34,096 nucleotides of DNA. Source: CAYVKY01 sp964452115. Lineage in GTDB: Bacteria; Bacteroidota; Ignavibacteria; Tepidaquicellales; Tepidaquicellaceae. Location of the stretch: contig CAYVKY010000006.1 of assembly GCA_964452115.1 (NCBI GenBank), positions 1 through 34,096 on the forward strand, read 5' to 3'. A model generated the notes under the pieces. That model did no database searches. It was not told the origin of the DNA and saw only the letters and a program-made list of their open reading frames with translations. The translations under genes and the position numbers were made by a program. Below are positions 22,230-30,979 of the stretch, in pieces. Position 1 is the first letter of the stretch; each line of letters begins with the position of its first letter.

Positions 22230-24665
22230 ATGAAAAAAGGTAAGGATAACGTAAAAGAAAGTAATTTCAAGCCGCGGCACATTAAAGAGGAAGCCATAAA
22301 ACCGTATCATTATGCGGGAATATTTCTGGTTTCGATGAGCGTGCTCGTGCTTGAGTTTAATCTGACAAGAGTGCTGAGCGTTTCGCTTTGGTACAATTTT
22401 GCTTTTATGGTTATCAGCGTGGCACTGCTCGGTACGGGCATCAGCGGCGTGGCACTGAACCTCTTTGAACGCCTGCTGAAAATTCCGACTGACCTGATTC
22501 TTACTGTGTGTTCGGCTGTTTACGGCATCAGCGTCATCGGTTCATTTATTCTTATGAATCTGATACCGCTTGACCCGTTCAGCCTGCTTTCACATTCCGA
22601 ACAAATGATTTACCTGCCGCTTTATTACCTGCTGATTACAATTCCGTTTTTCTTTGCGGGCGTGGTAATTTCCGTGCTGCTGACAAAGTTTAAATCACAC
22701 ACAAATATACTTTACTTTTTTGACCTGACGGGAGCCGGACTCGGTGCAGTGGTATTTATCATCTGCATTCCTATACTGGCAGGAAACGGCACTATGGTTA
22801 TTATTGCTATGATGGGATTCCTTGCGAGCGTCATTTTCGGAATCGCACGTTATAAATGGATTGCAATAGTTTCGCTCGTGCTTTTGATTTCGTCCGTGAC
22901 TTTTATTGTTGAAAGAGATGAACGGCTGCCGATTTCCACCTCTCCGAATAAGCAATTTGTAAATATACTTTCCGAAAGACCTGACCTGAAATTAACTACA
23001 AGATGGAATACATTTTCCAAAGTGGATGTGATGATTGACGAAGATGACCCGGCGGATGATTACCGGCTTTACATCGGAATCATTGACGACGGCAACGCAT
23101 CCACAAATATTCCGAATGTTAAATATATGCCGCCGCTGAGCGAGCCGCTTGATGCATCAAACCTTGCATTCGTCACAAAGGATTCGGCTGCAAATTCTTT
23201 TATTATAGGTTCTGCAGGCGGAGGCGAAATTCTCACGAGCTTTTATCACAACATAAAGAATGTTACAGCAGTTGAAATTAACGGAATACTGAATGACCTT
23301 ATATCAAATCAACTGGCATACTGGACAGGTCCGCTTATAAGAGGAAATAGTAATTTAAATCTCATCACCGATGAAGCGAGGAACGTGCTTGCGCGTCAGG
23401 ATAAACAGTTTGATGTGATACTTTCGGCGCACACGATATCCGCATCGGCAATGGCGTCGGGTGCGATGAGTATGGTTGAAAATTACATACTAACGCAGCA
23501 GGCAGTTAACGAATACATAAATAAACTTACTCCGTCGGGCGTCCTTTACATTTCGCGTCCGGAAACTCAGCTGCCGAAGCTTATTACCACACTGCGCACG
23601 GCAGACCCTTCAGGTGATTTTAAAAATAAAATTTCCGTATTCCGCCGCACACCGCACGAAGGCACTTATGAATATGCCAAGAGTTACCTCGCGGGTATCG
23701 TTTATAAAAAAGACGGATATAAACCTGCCGACCTTCTGGGATTAAGAAATAAAGCCGATAAATACGGAATGGAAATTTTATACGACGGACTGAGCGATAA
23801 GGATTCGTATTATAAAACTCTTGCGGAAACCCCTGATATTGAAAGCGCCATAAAAAGTGCACCGACAGACATTCGTCCGGCAACCGACAACAGGCCGTTT
23901 TTCGATAATAACATAGGATTTTCAAGACTGAACATTTCCAACATGTCAGAAGTTTTTTCGCAGGACGAGCAGGCGATTATGGCGCTGAAAGATAAGCCCG
24001 TGGCGGAAACCACTATGCTGGTGCTGCTTTTTCAGATTATAATTATTGCGGGACTTTTGCTTCTCGTGCCGTTTTTAATCACGCGTAAAAGGGACGGTGT
24101 GAAAGCGGATAAAAGATTTTATATTTATTTTTCACTGCTTGGAGCAGGATACATTATGCTTCAGATTGCAATGATGCAGAAGTTCACTTTGTTTATCGGT
24201 CAGCCCGTTTACACAATGCTTACGGTGATTTCCACGATGCTCATTGCATCGGGACTCGGCAGTATGTTTTCGGCAAAAATTTTTAAAAGCGGAAAATTTG
24301 TTTATATATTCGGACTGATTGCCGGATTGAGTTTGTTCATTGGAATCGTGTCGCCGTATATATTTTACGGATTATACAGCAGCGGACTTTTTATCAGGAT
24401 TCTGATTTCCGTAATTTTGATTTTCCCGCTCGGCTTTATGCTCGGAATGCCCTTCCCGCTCGGCATTACATCTCTGCCGGACGGCGCGCGCGGAAAAGTG
24501 CCGCTGTGCTGGGCAGTAAACGGATTTTTCTCGGTGACGGGAACTGCGATAACGATGATTATTGCTATGATAACGGGCTTTGTAACGATATTTGTTCTTG
24601 CTGCGCTGATATATCTTGCGGCATATTTGATTTTAAAAAATAAATTTTCTATTAAACCTATATAA
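22230..24665 (+). CDS. Membrane-embedded spermidine-synthase-like protein
   Basis: 811 residues in three parts. An N-terminal membrane domain (about 28-225, about six to seven helices) is followed by a soluble SAM-binding fold resembling spermidine synthase (about 255-590): FIIGSAGGGEIL (324-335), AVEIN (347-351), TDEARN (380-385), VENYILT (416-422). A C-terminal membrane domain (about 610-805) completes it. The loop that in true SpeE carries the catalytic aspartate reads FDVILSAHTISAS, so aminopropyl transfer is unlikely. Fused multi-helix/SpeE-like proteins are widespread and uncharacterised. It starts a plus-strand run, with the PPi-type phosphofructokinase 8 bp downstream. Transport, methylation or another SAM-linked role cannot be chosen from sequence. 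Confidence 0.85.
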   Translation: MKKGKDNVKESNFKPRHIKEEAIKPYHYAGIFLVSMSVLVLEFNLTRVLSVSLWYNFAFMVISVALLGTGISGVALNLFERLLKIPTDLILTVCSAVYGISVIGSFILMNLIPLDPFSLLSHSEQMIYLPLYYLLITIPFFFAGVVISVLLTKFKSHTNILYFFDLTGAGLGAVVFIICIPILAGNGTMVIIAMMGFLASVIFGIARYKWIAIVSLVLLISSVTFIVERDERLPISTSPNKQFVNILSERPDLKLTTRWNTFSKVDVMIDEDDPADDYRLYIGIIDDGNASTNIPNVKYMPPLSEPLDASNLAFVTKDSAANSFIIGSAGGGEILTSFYHNIKNVTAVEINGILNDLISNQLAYWTGPLIRGNSNLNLITDEARNVLARQDKQFDVILSAHTISASAMASGAMSMVENYILTQQAVNEYINKLTPSGVLYISRPETQLPKLITTLRTADPSGDFKNKISVFRRTPHEGTYEYAKSYLAGIVYKKDGYKPADLLGLRNKADKYGMEILYDGLSDKDSYYKTLAETPDIESAIKSAPTDIRPATDNRPFFDNNIGFSRLNISNMSEVFSQDEQAIMALKDKPVAETTMLVLLFQIIIIAGLLLLVPFLITRKRDGVKADKRFYIYFSLLGAGYIMLQIAMMQKFTLFIGQPVYTMLTVISTMLIASGLGSMFSAKIFKSGKFVYIFGLIAGLSLFIGIVSPYIFYGLYSSGLFIRILISVILIFPLGFMLGMPFPLGITSLPDGARGKVPLCWAVNGFFSVTGTAITMIIAMITGFVTIFVLAALIYLAAYLILKNKFSIKPI

Positions 24666-24673
24666 ATTGATTT

Positions 24674-26044
24674 ATGAGTAAAGACCATTACAGGAAAAAA
24701 TCGCTTGCGATTTTAGTTGGCGGAGGACCTGCTCCCGGAATCAACGGAGTTATCCGCTCTGTAACTATTGAAGCAATCAACTCCGGACTGAATGTCATCG
24801 GCATTCTGGACGGATACAGTTATCTTATAAAAGGCGATCCAAGCCACACAAGAGAATTAAGAATTGATGATGTATCACGCATTCACTTCTCAGGCGGAAG
24901 CATACTCGGCACATCAAGGGAAAATCCTGCAACGAGCAAAGAAAAACTTGAAGCAACCATCAAAGCACTTACCGAACTTCAGGTGGATTATCTTGTAACA
25001 ATCGGCGGAGATGACACTGCAACGAGCGCATATAAAATTGAGAGTCTTACAAAAGGACAAATCGAAGTGGCGCACGTGCCTAAAACAATTGATAACGACC
25101 TGCCGCTTCCCGGCAATATGCCTACATTCGGATTTCAGACTGCAAGGCACATGGGCGTGAACATTGTTCAGTCAATGATGATGGATGCAACAACCACAAA
25201 GCGCTGGTATTACATCGTAACGATGGGACGCACCGCGGGACACCTTGCACTCGGAATCGGAAAAGCAGCCGGTGCAACGCTCACAATTATCGGCGAAGAA
25301 TTCAGAGATAAAATTATAAAATTTGAAACAATCTGCGACATACTCGAAGCCTCGATTATCAAGCGCATGGCAGCGGGACATCCCTACGGAGTTGCAATTC
25401 TCGCAGAAGGAATTATTAATAAAATTGATATAAATGAACTGCAGGACAATCCGTATGTGAATCTGGAAAAAGATTTGCACGGCAACCTGCGTCTGTCGGA
25501 AATTGACCTCGGAAGAATTGCCAAAGAAGAAGTCCGCCGCAGACTGCGCGAAAGAGGCATCAACGTGACTATAGTAAATAAAGACATCGGTTATGAACTT
25601 CGCTGCACAGACCCGATTCCCTTCGACTGCGAATACACGCAGGACTTGGGATATGCAGCAGTGAGATACCTTCTCAGCGGTAACAGCGGCGCTATAGTAA
25701 CCGTGGACAAAGGAAAACTAATCCCGATTAAATTCGGCGACATTATCAACAAGGAAGGCAGAATCAAAGTCCGCGAAGTGGATATTGATTCGGACAGTTA
25801 CAAGGTTGCAAGAAAATATATGATAAGAATCGAGCAAAGCGATTTTGATGAACTGAAAAACGTTGCAAGGCTGGCGCTAATCGGAAATCTTACTACGAAG
25901 GATTTTGTGGATAAATTCAGATATCTTATTAATGACCCGCCGGTAAGAGGGCACGATAAAACATTCGAGCATACAACCAATGCGGATAAAGTTGAACCTG
26001 AGCCGGTGAAAAAACCCGAGGAAGAAAAAGCAAAGAAGAAATAA
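24674..26044 (+). CDS. pfp: 6-phosphofructokinase, predicted pyrophosphate-dependent
   Basis: 456 residues of the PfkA superfamily, which phosphorylates fructose-6-phosphate at C1. The donor-selecting positions are GGDDT (111-115), with aspartate D114 where ATP enzymes have glycine (GGDGS), and PKTIDND (136-142), with lysine K137 where E. coli PfkA has glycine. Asp plus Lys is the accepted signature of PPi-dependent enzymes. The catalytic base is D140, and the MGR motif is kept (VTMGRTAGH, near 183-191). Compared with 320-residue PfkA it has long insertions and a C-terminal tail rich in Lys/Glu (about 430-456). It starts 8 bp after the SpeE-like gene. Its own terminator separates it from a second phosphofructokinase. 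Confidence 0.9.
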   Translation: MSKDHYRKKSLAILVGGGPAPGINGVIRSVTIEAINSGLNVIGILDGYSYLIKGDPSHTRELRIDDVSRIHFSGGSILGTSRENPATSKEKLEATIKALTELQVDYLVTIGGDDTATSAYKIESLTKGQIEVAHVPKTIDNDLPLPGNMPTFGFQTARHMGVNIVQSMMMDATTTKRWYYIVTMGRTAGHLALGIGKAAGATLTIIGEEFRDKIIKFETICDILEASIIKRMAAGHPYGVAILAEGIINKIDINELQDNPYVNLEKDLHGNLRLSEIDLGRIAKEEVRRRLRERGINVTIVNKDIGYELRCTDPIPFDCEYTQDLGYAAVRYLLSGNSGAIVTVDKGKLIPIKFGDIINKEGRIKVREVDIDSDSYKVARKYMIRIEQSDFDELKNVARLALIGNLTTKDFVDKFRYLINDPPVRGHDKTFEHTTNADKVEPEPVKKPEEEKAKKK

Positions 26045-26062
26045 TATAAAAGCGAATATATG

Positions 26063-26096
26063 GAAGGCGTCCGTTAAAGACGCCTTCTAATTTTTT
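26063..26096 (+). terminator. Rho-independent terminator between the two phosphofructokinase genes
   Basis: GAAGGCGTC (26063-26071) pairs perfectly with GACGCCTTC (26079-26087) over a 7-base loop, followed by TAA and six T. It should end most transcription from the SpeE-like/PPi-PFK unit and allow separate control of the downstream phosphofructokinase. Confidence 0.85.
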
Positions 26097-26117
26097 GTAA
26101 AAATAAAAAACAGAGGA

Positions 26118-27161
26118 ATGAAAGTCGGAGTTTTGACAAGCGGAGGCGATTGCCCGGGATTGAACGCCGTTATAAGGGCTATTACAAGAAAGTGCACTGA
26201 ACTGGAATACGAATCGGTGGGCATTATGCAGGGATGGAAAGGCATAATGGATGAGAGTTATAAACCGCTCACGCTGAAAACCGTTGCAGGAATAGTAAAC
26301 CGAGGAGGAACTATTCTCGGCACATCGCGGTACAGTCCATTTGAAGTCAGCAACGGGGCGGAAATGCTTCAGCATAAAATTGCAAAAGAAGAATTTGATG
26401 CATTAATCTGCATCGGCGGAGAGGGTTCGATGCACATTGCACAGCAGGCTCACAACATCGGCATAAATGTTGTAGGCGTGCCGAAAACAATTGACAACGA
26501 TATCAGCGGAACGGATTTCACATTCGGATTCGATACCGCAGTCGGAGTTGCAACCGAAGCAATAGACCGCCTCCACACAACCGCAGAGAGCCATCACAGA
26601 ATTATGGTGCTTGAAGTGATGGGCAGGCACGCGGGCTGGATTGCAGTATATTCAGGCATTGCCGGCGGTGCGGATGTGGTGGTGATTCCCGAAAAGAAAA
26701 CTAAAATTGATGATATTGTTAAAGTAATTAAAAGCAGGTATCAGCGCGGCAAACTCTTTTCGATAATTGTTGTTGCCGAAGGCGCTACATATCTTGAAGA
26801 TGAAATGACCGAAACCATGAAAAAGTTTGATGTTGTAAAAAGAAAAGACAGTTTCGGAAGAGTGCGGCTCGGCGGGCTCGGAAATATGCTTGCTGAAGAA
26901 CTTGAAAGAAGAACGGGATTCGAAACGCGTGCAACCATACTCGGCTACGTGCAGCGCGGCGGCGTGCCGTCTGCATTTGACAGAGTGCTGGGAACAAGAT
27001 TCGGCGTTTACAGTGTTGAAATGGTAAGAGACGGAAAATTCGGAAGAATGTGTGCCGTAAATTCGAACGAAATGACGGATATACCGATAAAAGATGCAAT
27101 AGGAAAGCTCAAGACGGTAGATATGGAACTATATAAAGTTGCAAAAGTTTTTTTCAATTAG
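26118..27161 (+). CDS. pfkA: 6-phosphofructokinase, predicted ATP-dependent (mixed group III type)
   Basis: 347 residues of the same superfamily as the preceding gene. SGGDCPGLNAVIR (8-20) starts the nucleotide site. The donor-selecting positions are GGEGS (100-104), with glycine G103, and PKTIDND (122-128), with K123. Gly with Lys is the mixed pattern of group III enzymes, of which the actinomycete ATP-dependent PFK is an example. The MGRHAGW motif (near 168-174) and the C-terminal ILGYVQRGG are intact. An AGAGGA-like purine stretch 5 bp before the ATG is one of the few Shine-Dalgarno candidates in the window. yciO begins 15 bp downstream. The donor assignment is a prediction. Confidence 0.9.
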   Translation: MKVGVLTSGGDCPGLNAVIRAITRKCTELEYESVGIMQGWKGIMDESYKPLTLKTVAGIVNRGGTILGTSRYSPFEVSNGAEMLQHKIAKEEFDALICIGGEGSMHIAQQAHNIGINVVGVPKTIDNDISGTDFTFGFDTAVGVATEAIDRLHTTAESHHRIMVLEVMGRHAGWIAVYSGIAGGADVVVIPEKKTKIDDIVKVIKSRYQRGKLFSIIVVAEGATYLEDEMTETMKKFDVVKRKDSFGRVRLGGLGNMLAEELERRTGFETRATILGYVQRGGVPSAFDRVLGTRFGVYSVEMVRDGKFGRMCAVNSNEMTDIPIKDAIGKLKTVDMELYKVAKVFFN

Positions 27162-27176
27162 TAAAATAAATTTATT

Positions 27177-27800
27177 ATGCTTCTGTATATCCATAATGAA
27201 AATCCCGAACCCAGAAAAATGAATCAGATTGTGAATGCGTTGAAAAAGGGCGGTGTGATTATATATCCGACTGATACGGTTTACGGACTTGGCTGCGACA
27301 TCTACAATTCCGATGCCGTGGAAAAACTGTGCAGAATAAAAGGAGTATCACCGAAACATTCAAACCTTTCAATTCTGTGCCACGACTTTTCTAATCTTGC
27401 GGACTTTTCTACGCCGATAGACAACCACGTGTTCCGCATAATGAAAAAAGCCCTTCCCGGACCATACACATTTATCCTGAAAGCAAATCATAACGTACCC
27501 AAAATTTTTCATAACAAAAAGAAATCAGTCGGCATCCGCATCCCCGACCACAACGTTCCGCGTGAAATAGTCAGGATGCTCGGCAACCCGATTGTTACGA
27601 CCTCAATTCACGCCGACGATAAAATTCTCGACTATATGACAGATCCGGAACTCATCCACGAAAAATATGAAAAGCAGGTTGACATCGTAGTCGGCTCGGG
27701 TTTCGGAGGAAAAATTCCTTCAACAATTATTGACTGTTCCGACGGCACATTCGAAGTTGTCCGCGAAGGCGCCGGAAATGTGGACTCGCTGTTAACATAA
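27177..27800 (+). CDS. yciO: YciO/YrdC-type Sua5-fold protein (L-threonylcarbamoyladenylate synthase family)
   Basis: 207 residues with the YrdC fold. YPTDTVYGLGCDI (30-42), a PGPYTFILK segment (94-102), the K-x-x-GIRIP strand (near 117-121) and STIIDCSD with VVREGAG near the end are all in the family order. The opening YIHNENPEPRKMNQ and the overall length fit the YciO branch (E. coli YciO 206 residues) better than longer Sua5. YrdC/Sua5 make threonylcarbamoyl-AMP for t6A37 on tRNA; YciO has been linked to the same chemistry with weaker activity. Whether this genome has a separate TsaC cannot be told from the window. It starts 15 bp after pfkA. Confidence 0.88.
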   Translation: MLLYIHNENPEPRKMNQIVNALKKGGVIIYPTDTVYGLGCDIYNSDAVEKLCRIKGVSPKHSNLSILCHDFSNLADFSTPIDNHVFRIMKKALPGPYTFILKANHNVPKIFHNKKKSVGIRIPDHNVPREIVRMLGNPIVTTSIHADDKILDYMTDPELIHEKYEKQVDIVVGSGFGGKIPSTIIDCSDGTFEVVREGAGNVDSLLT

Positions 27801-27919
27801 AGCACTTTTTTGAATCATCCTGTTGTGCGCTCGTACATTGTCTATTGCGTAATAATTCATTATCTTTATGGAACTAAGTTATGCCGATTTAGTTTAATAA
27901 ATAGTAATAACAAAACTTT

Positions 27920-28408
27920 ATGAAAAACCTTAGAATTGTAAATCTGGCAGTAATAGGAATTTTATTATCTCTGGCATGCAGGCTATCCGCTCAGAGCAGT
28001 TTTTCAGACGGACTTGCTTTAGGAAAATCAGAGAATAAACCTATATTAGTTTATATATATTCATCAGGTGACAACTGGAGTTCTAAAATGGACGAAGTTT
28101 TTGCAAATGACAAAATCAAATCACTGATGTCGGGTTTTATATTTGCAAAGTTCGACGCCACTTCGAAGGGAAATTTTAATTACAACGGCAAACAATATTC
28201 ACCGCGCGAATTGTCAAAATATTTCGGCGCGACAGGGTTCCCTGCATTCGCTTTCCTGAATTCAGATGGAAGCGTAATTTCTTTCAAATACAACGGAATG
28301 GATTTTAAATCTTTTTCGGGATATCTGGATGCCGGGGAATTTGAAAAGCTGTTGAATTATTTCATCAATCACAATTACAGGGATACCGACCTGTCAAAAA
28401 TAATGTAA
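27920..28408 (+). CDS. Exported thioredoxin-fold protein lacking the redox cysteines
   Basis: 162 residues. The signal sequence ends near SAQ (residue 25); an upstream SLAC (C20) could instead be a poor lipobox. The fold resembles DUF255/thioredoxin_7 proteins: PILVYIYSSGDNWSSKMDEVF (41-61), KFDATSKGN, and the cis-proline in GATGFPAFAFL (103-113). Where relatives have W-C-x-x-C-K the sequence is GDNWSSK, so both catalytic cysteines are absent (D51 and S54 align with them). It may be a chaperone-like or binding protein rather than an oxidoreductase. It stands alone after a 119-bp gap and converges with coaD. Confidence 0.72.
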   Translation: MKNLRIVNLAVIGILLSLACRLSAQSSFSDGLALGKSENKPILVYIYSSGDNWSSKMDEVFANDKIKSLMSGFIFAKFDATSKGNFNYNGKQYSPRELSKYFGATGFPAFAFLNSDGSVISFKYNGMDFKSFSGYLDAGEFEKLLNYFINHNYRDTDLSKIM

Positions 28409-28438
28409 GAATTTTCAAATATCATTTAAACGTGAAGT

Positions 28439-28930
28439 TTATTTTTTTCTGAACTTCTCTTTGAGTTTTTTTGCAACGTGGAACGGCACGAAGTCCGCTA
28501 CATTCCCGTTCAGCGAGGAAAGCTCCCGCACAATTGAGGAATTCAGGTAAGTGTATTTTTCATTCGGCATCATATAAATCGTGGAAATTTTCGGGGCGAG
28601 TTTGCGGTTTGTAAGCGCCATCTGAAACTCGTATTCAAAGTCCGATATTGCGCGGATTCCGCGGATAATCACAGATGCATTTTTTGACTTTGCGTAGTTT
28701 ACCAAAAGTCCGTCATAATTATCCACCGACACATTAGCATATTTTGAAACTGCTTTTGTAATCATTGCTTTTCTTTCTTCGCGCGTAAAAAGCGGCTCCT
28801 TTGCGCGGTTGGTTGCTATCATCACAATCACTTTGTCGAAAAGCTGTGATGCGCGCTCAATTACATCAAGATGTCCGTTTGTTATGGGGTCGAACGTACC
28901 CGGATAGATTGCTAAAATTTTATTCTTCAT
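28439..28930 (-). CDS. coaD: Phosphopantetheine adenylyltransferase
   Basis: Penultimate enzyme of coenzyme A synthesis: it adenylates 4'-phosphopantetheine to dephospho-CoA. The 163 residues match the family (E. coli 159). Key motifs are YPGTFDPITNGHLDVIERA (9-27; TNGH replaces the classical T/H-x-G-H box), IIRGIRAISDFEYE (88-101), and the SSIVREL helix (131-137) that binds ATP phosphates. It overlaps rsmD by 11 bp, the common rsmD-coaD arrangement of bacteria, which means coupled translation. It is the last gene of the minus-strand run. Confidence 0.97.
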   Translation of the reverse strand: MKNKILAIYPGTFDPITNGHLDVIERASQLFDKVIVMIATNRAKEPLFTREERKAMITKAVSKYANVSVDNYDGLLVNYAKSKNASVIIRGIRAISDFEYEFQMALTNRKLAPKISTIYMMPNEKYTYLNSSIVRELSSLNGNVADFVPFHVAKKLKEKFRKK

Positions 28931-29465
28931 CGTTTTTATTTTTTCTGAAATCGAAAATTGTTATTTCCGTAATACCGTGCTTTTTTTGCAGCAGAATCTT
29001 TTCCCTGTGTGACGCGAACCTTTCGCCGCTTTTATGTTCCAGTACAAAGAGTGTGTCATACTTTGAAGCGGCTTCAATTAGTTTTTCGTATTTTTCATAA
29101 ATGTACGGCGGGTCTGCAAATATTATGTTAAATTTATTTTCTGTTACGTCCGATAAAAATTTTATCGCATCGGACTTAATAAAAATGCATTTGTCTTTAA
29201 CCCCGAGCATTTCTCCGTTGCTTAGGGCATAGCCGGTGTTTTTATCAACAAACACGCAACTTTCCGCGCCCCGCGAAATACATTCAAATCCGAAACTTCC
29301 CGTGCCGCAGAAAAGGTCTGCTACAGTGATTCCGGAAAACGAAATGCGGTTTGAAAGCATATTGAAAAGCGATTCCCTTACCATATCTGTTGTAGGTCTC
29401 AGGTAAATTGTTTCAGGCGGGGATTTCAGGCGGCGGCTTCCGAGATGTCCCGATATTATTCTCAT
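28920..29465 (-). CDS. rsmD: 16S rRNA (guanine966-N2)-methyltransferase
   Basis: 181 residues. The N-terminus MRIISGHLGSRRLKSP with LRPTTDMVRESLFN (22-35) is typical of RsmD. The SAM-binding motif is DLFCGTGSFGFE (50-61) and the catalytic DPPY lies at 118-121. It methylates G966 in 16S rRNA of the 30S subunit. It overlaps the PilM-like gene by 4 bp at its start (ATGA) and coaD by 11 bp at its end, so the three are one translation-coupled block. All active-site motifs are intact. Confidence 0.95.
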   Translation of the reverse strand: MRIISGHLGSRRLKSPPETIYLRPTTDMVRESLFNMLSNRISFSGITVADLFCGTGSFGFECISRGAESCVFVDKNTGYALSNGEMLGVKDKCIFIKSDAIKFLSDVTENKFNIIFADPPYIYEKYEKLIEAASKYDTLFVLEHKSGERFASHREKILLQKKHGITEITIFDFRKNKNDEE

Positions 29466-30379
29466 TTTGCAAGAGTTTTAAGTGCCAGACCTGCAAGAGG
29501 TATGAACTTATTTCCTTCGTCCAGATACCTTTCGTTATTTCTTACGCGGCTTGTCGTAAGAAATTTTCTGAATATATCCAGCCGGTCAACTTTAATTGAC
29601 GGAAAAATTTCCGATACGGATTTATTTACTTCCGAAGCATAGTTTTCTCCGTAAATATTTACCGATGTGAATTTCAGATTTTCGTTTGATTCGAACGGAA
29701 GCGACAGGAACGATTTGAGCTTTTTCTGATAACCCATATCCCTGAAAATCATATAATCGTAATAAATCACGCCTTCCGAATCAATGATGCTCATATCAAT
29801 GCGGTTCCTTTTGCATCCGATATTCATCATATTTCCGGACTTGCCGCCCAGAGTCATCATCCGTAAAAATTTATCCGCCGCAAAATGGTCTATGTCAAAA
29901 TAGTTGATGCGCTGGCGGCAATTGCTTAAAATCTTTTTTAGTATATCTAGTTTTTTGTTTTCGACTGCGATAATCAGAGTATTTTTGATTCTGTCGGAAA
30001 ACAGTTTATCTTTTAATTTGTAATAATTGATTTTGAAATCCTTGTATGAATCCGGAAAATAATTTGACAAATCCCACAGTATTCCCGAAATTATATTTTC
30101 GGGCGTGTCATCGAAGTCCATCGGGATTTTATTTATGAAGGCATAAGAACTTTCGAGCATCACGCTCACTTTGCTCGATGCAAAATTCAGCTCCTTCACA
30201 TACCTGTTGATAAGTTCGGATGCTTCCGCTATTATGGTTTCATCATACAAGCCGAGCGAAAAGCACTCCGAAAAACTGAACGAAGTATCCGCCTGCTCAA
30301 TGTATGAAACCTCGCGTTTCTCATTCAGCTCCAGAAACTTAACTGCTCTTTCCGATATTCCGATTACAAATGATTTCAA
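29462..30379 (-). CDS. PilM-like actin-fold protein (tentative)
   Basis: 305 residues with no signal peptide or strong membrane helix. The opening SFVIGISERAVKFLELNE (3-20) resembles the first beta hairpin of actin-fold PilM proteins, which sit under the inner membrane in type IV pilus and type II secretion machines. ILWDLSNYFPDSYKDFKINY (near 100-119) resembles the PilM E-x-x-x-Y-I-P region. The end, FIPLAGLALKTL, resembles the closing G-L-A-L helix. ATP-site motifs are weak. It overlaps the ComEA-like gene and rsmD by 4 bp each. The ComEA-like neighbour makes a pilus/DNA-uptake link attractive but unproven. Confidence 0.45.
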   Translation of the reverse strand: MKSFVIGISERAVKFLELNEKREVSYIEQADTSFSFSECFSLGLYDETIIAEASELINRYVKELNFASSKVSVMLESSYAFINKIPMDFDDTPENIISGILWDLSNYFPDSYKDFKINYYKLKDKLFSDRIKNTLIIAVENKKLDILKKILSNCRQRINYFDIDHFAADKFLRMMTLGGKSGNMMNIGCKRNRIDMSIIDSEGVIYYDYMIFRDMGYQKKLKSFLSLPFESNENLKFTSVNIYGENYASEVNKSVSEIFPSIKVDRLDIFRKFLTTSRVRNNERYLDEGNKFIPLAGLALKTLAK

Positions 30380-30960
30380 TTTACTGTTATATATGGTTTG
30401 ATTTTTTCAAATTTCTTTTTTCCGATGCCTTTAACTTTCATTATATCTTCGGACTTTTTAAATCCGTTGTGTTCATTCCTGAACTGAATAATTTTATCCG
30501 CCATTGATTCTCCGACACCGGGAAGTTTCATCAGTTCATCTTTACCTGCGGTATTTATGTTAATTGTTATGCCTGTCAGCGCCTGTTCCTTTTTGCTTTT
30601 CTTTTTATCTTTTCCGGTTTCTGCCGAAAGGTTATCTTCGGCGGTTTTCATTTTTTCCTGAAGATTTATCTTCTCGCCTTCCGAGAGCACGTTTGTGTCC
30701 GCGGTCAGCACGCTTTCATTCACGCCTGTATCGGCAGGATTTATTCTGCCCGCGCTGTTCAGGTTTGCGGATACATTTACAAATGATGCTTCCGTTTTTG
30801 AATTGTCAAAAAATTTTTCTTCGCCGCGCAGAATTTTTATCATTCTGAGTCCGCCGCCTATCAGGAAAATCACCGTAAGCACAATGATAGCCCGTTTTTC
30901 TGCTTTAGTGAAATTTATATATTTCAGATACTGCCTCAATTTTTCTTTTGAATCAGGCAT
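30376..30960 (-). CDS. ComEA-like membrane-anchored helix-hairpin-helix protein
   Basis: 194 residues. A cytoplasmic basic N-terminus is followed by a transmembrane helix (about 24-40), a flexible Asn/Ser/Lys-rich linker (45-128), and a C-terminal double helix-hairpin-helix domain (131-194) with ININTAGKDELMKLPGVGES (133-152), FRNEHNGFKKSEDIMKVKGIG (160-180) and the end KIKPYI. Both glycine hairpins (LPGVG, VKGIG) are intact, so DNA binding is likely. ComEA of this layout holds incoming DNA at the outer face of the inner membrane during natural transformation. It overlaps the PilM-like gene by 4 bp and lies 19 bp after ymdB. Confidence 0.85.
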   Translation of the reverse strand: MPDSKEKLRQYLKYINFTKAEKRAIIVLTVIFLIGGGLRMIKILRGEEKFFDNSKTEASFVNVSANLNSAGRINPADTGVNESVLTADTNVLSEGEKINLQEKMKTAEDNLSAETGKDKKKSKKEQALTGITININTAGKDELMKLPGVGESMADKIIQFRNEHNGFKKSEDIMKVKGIGKKKFEKIKPYITVN

Positions 30961-30979
30961 AACTTTTTATATTATAATT

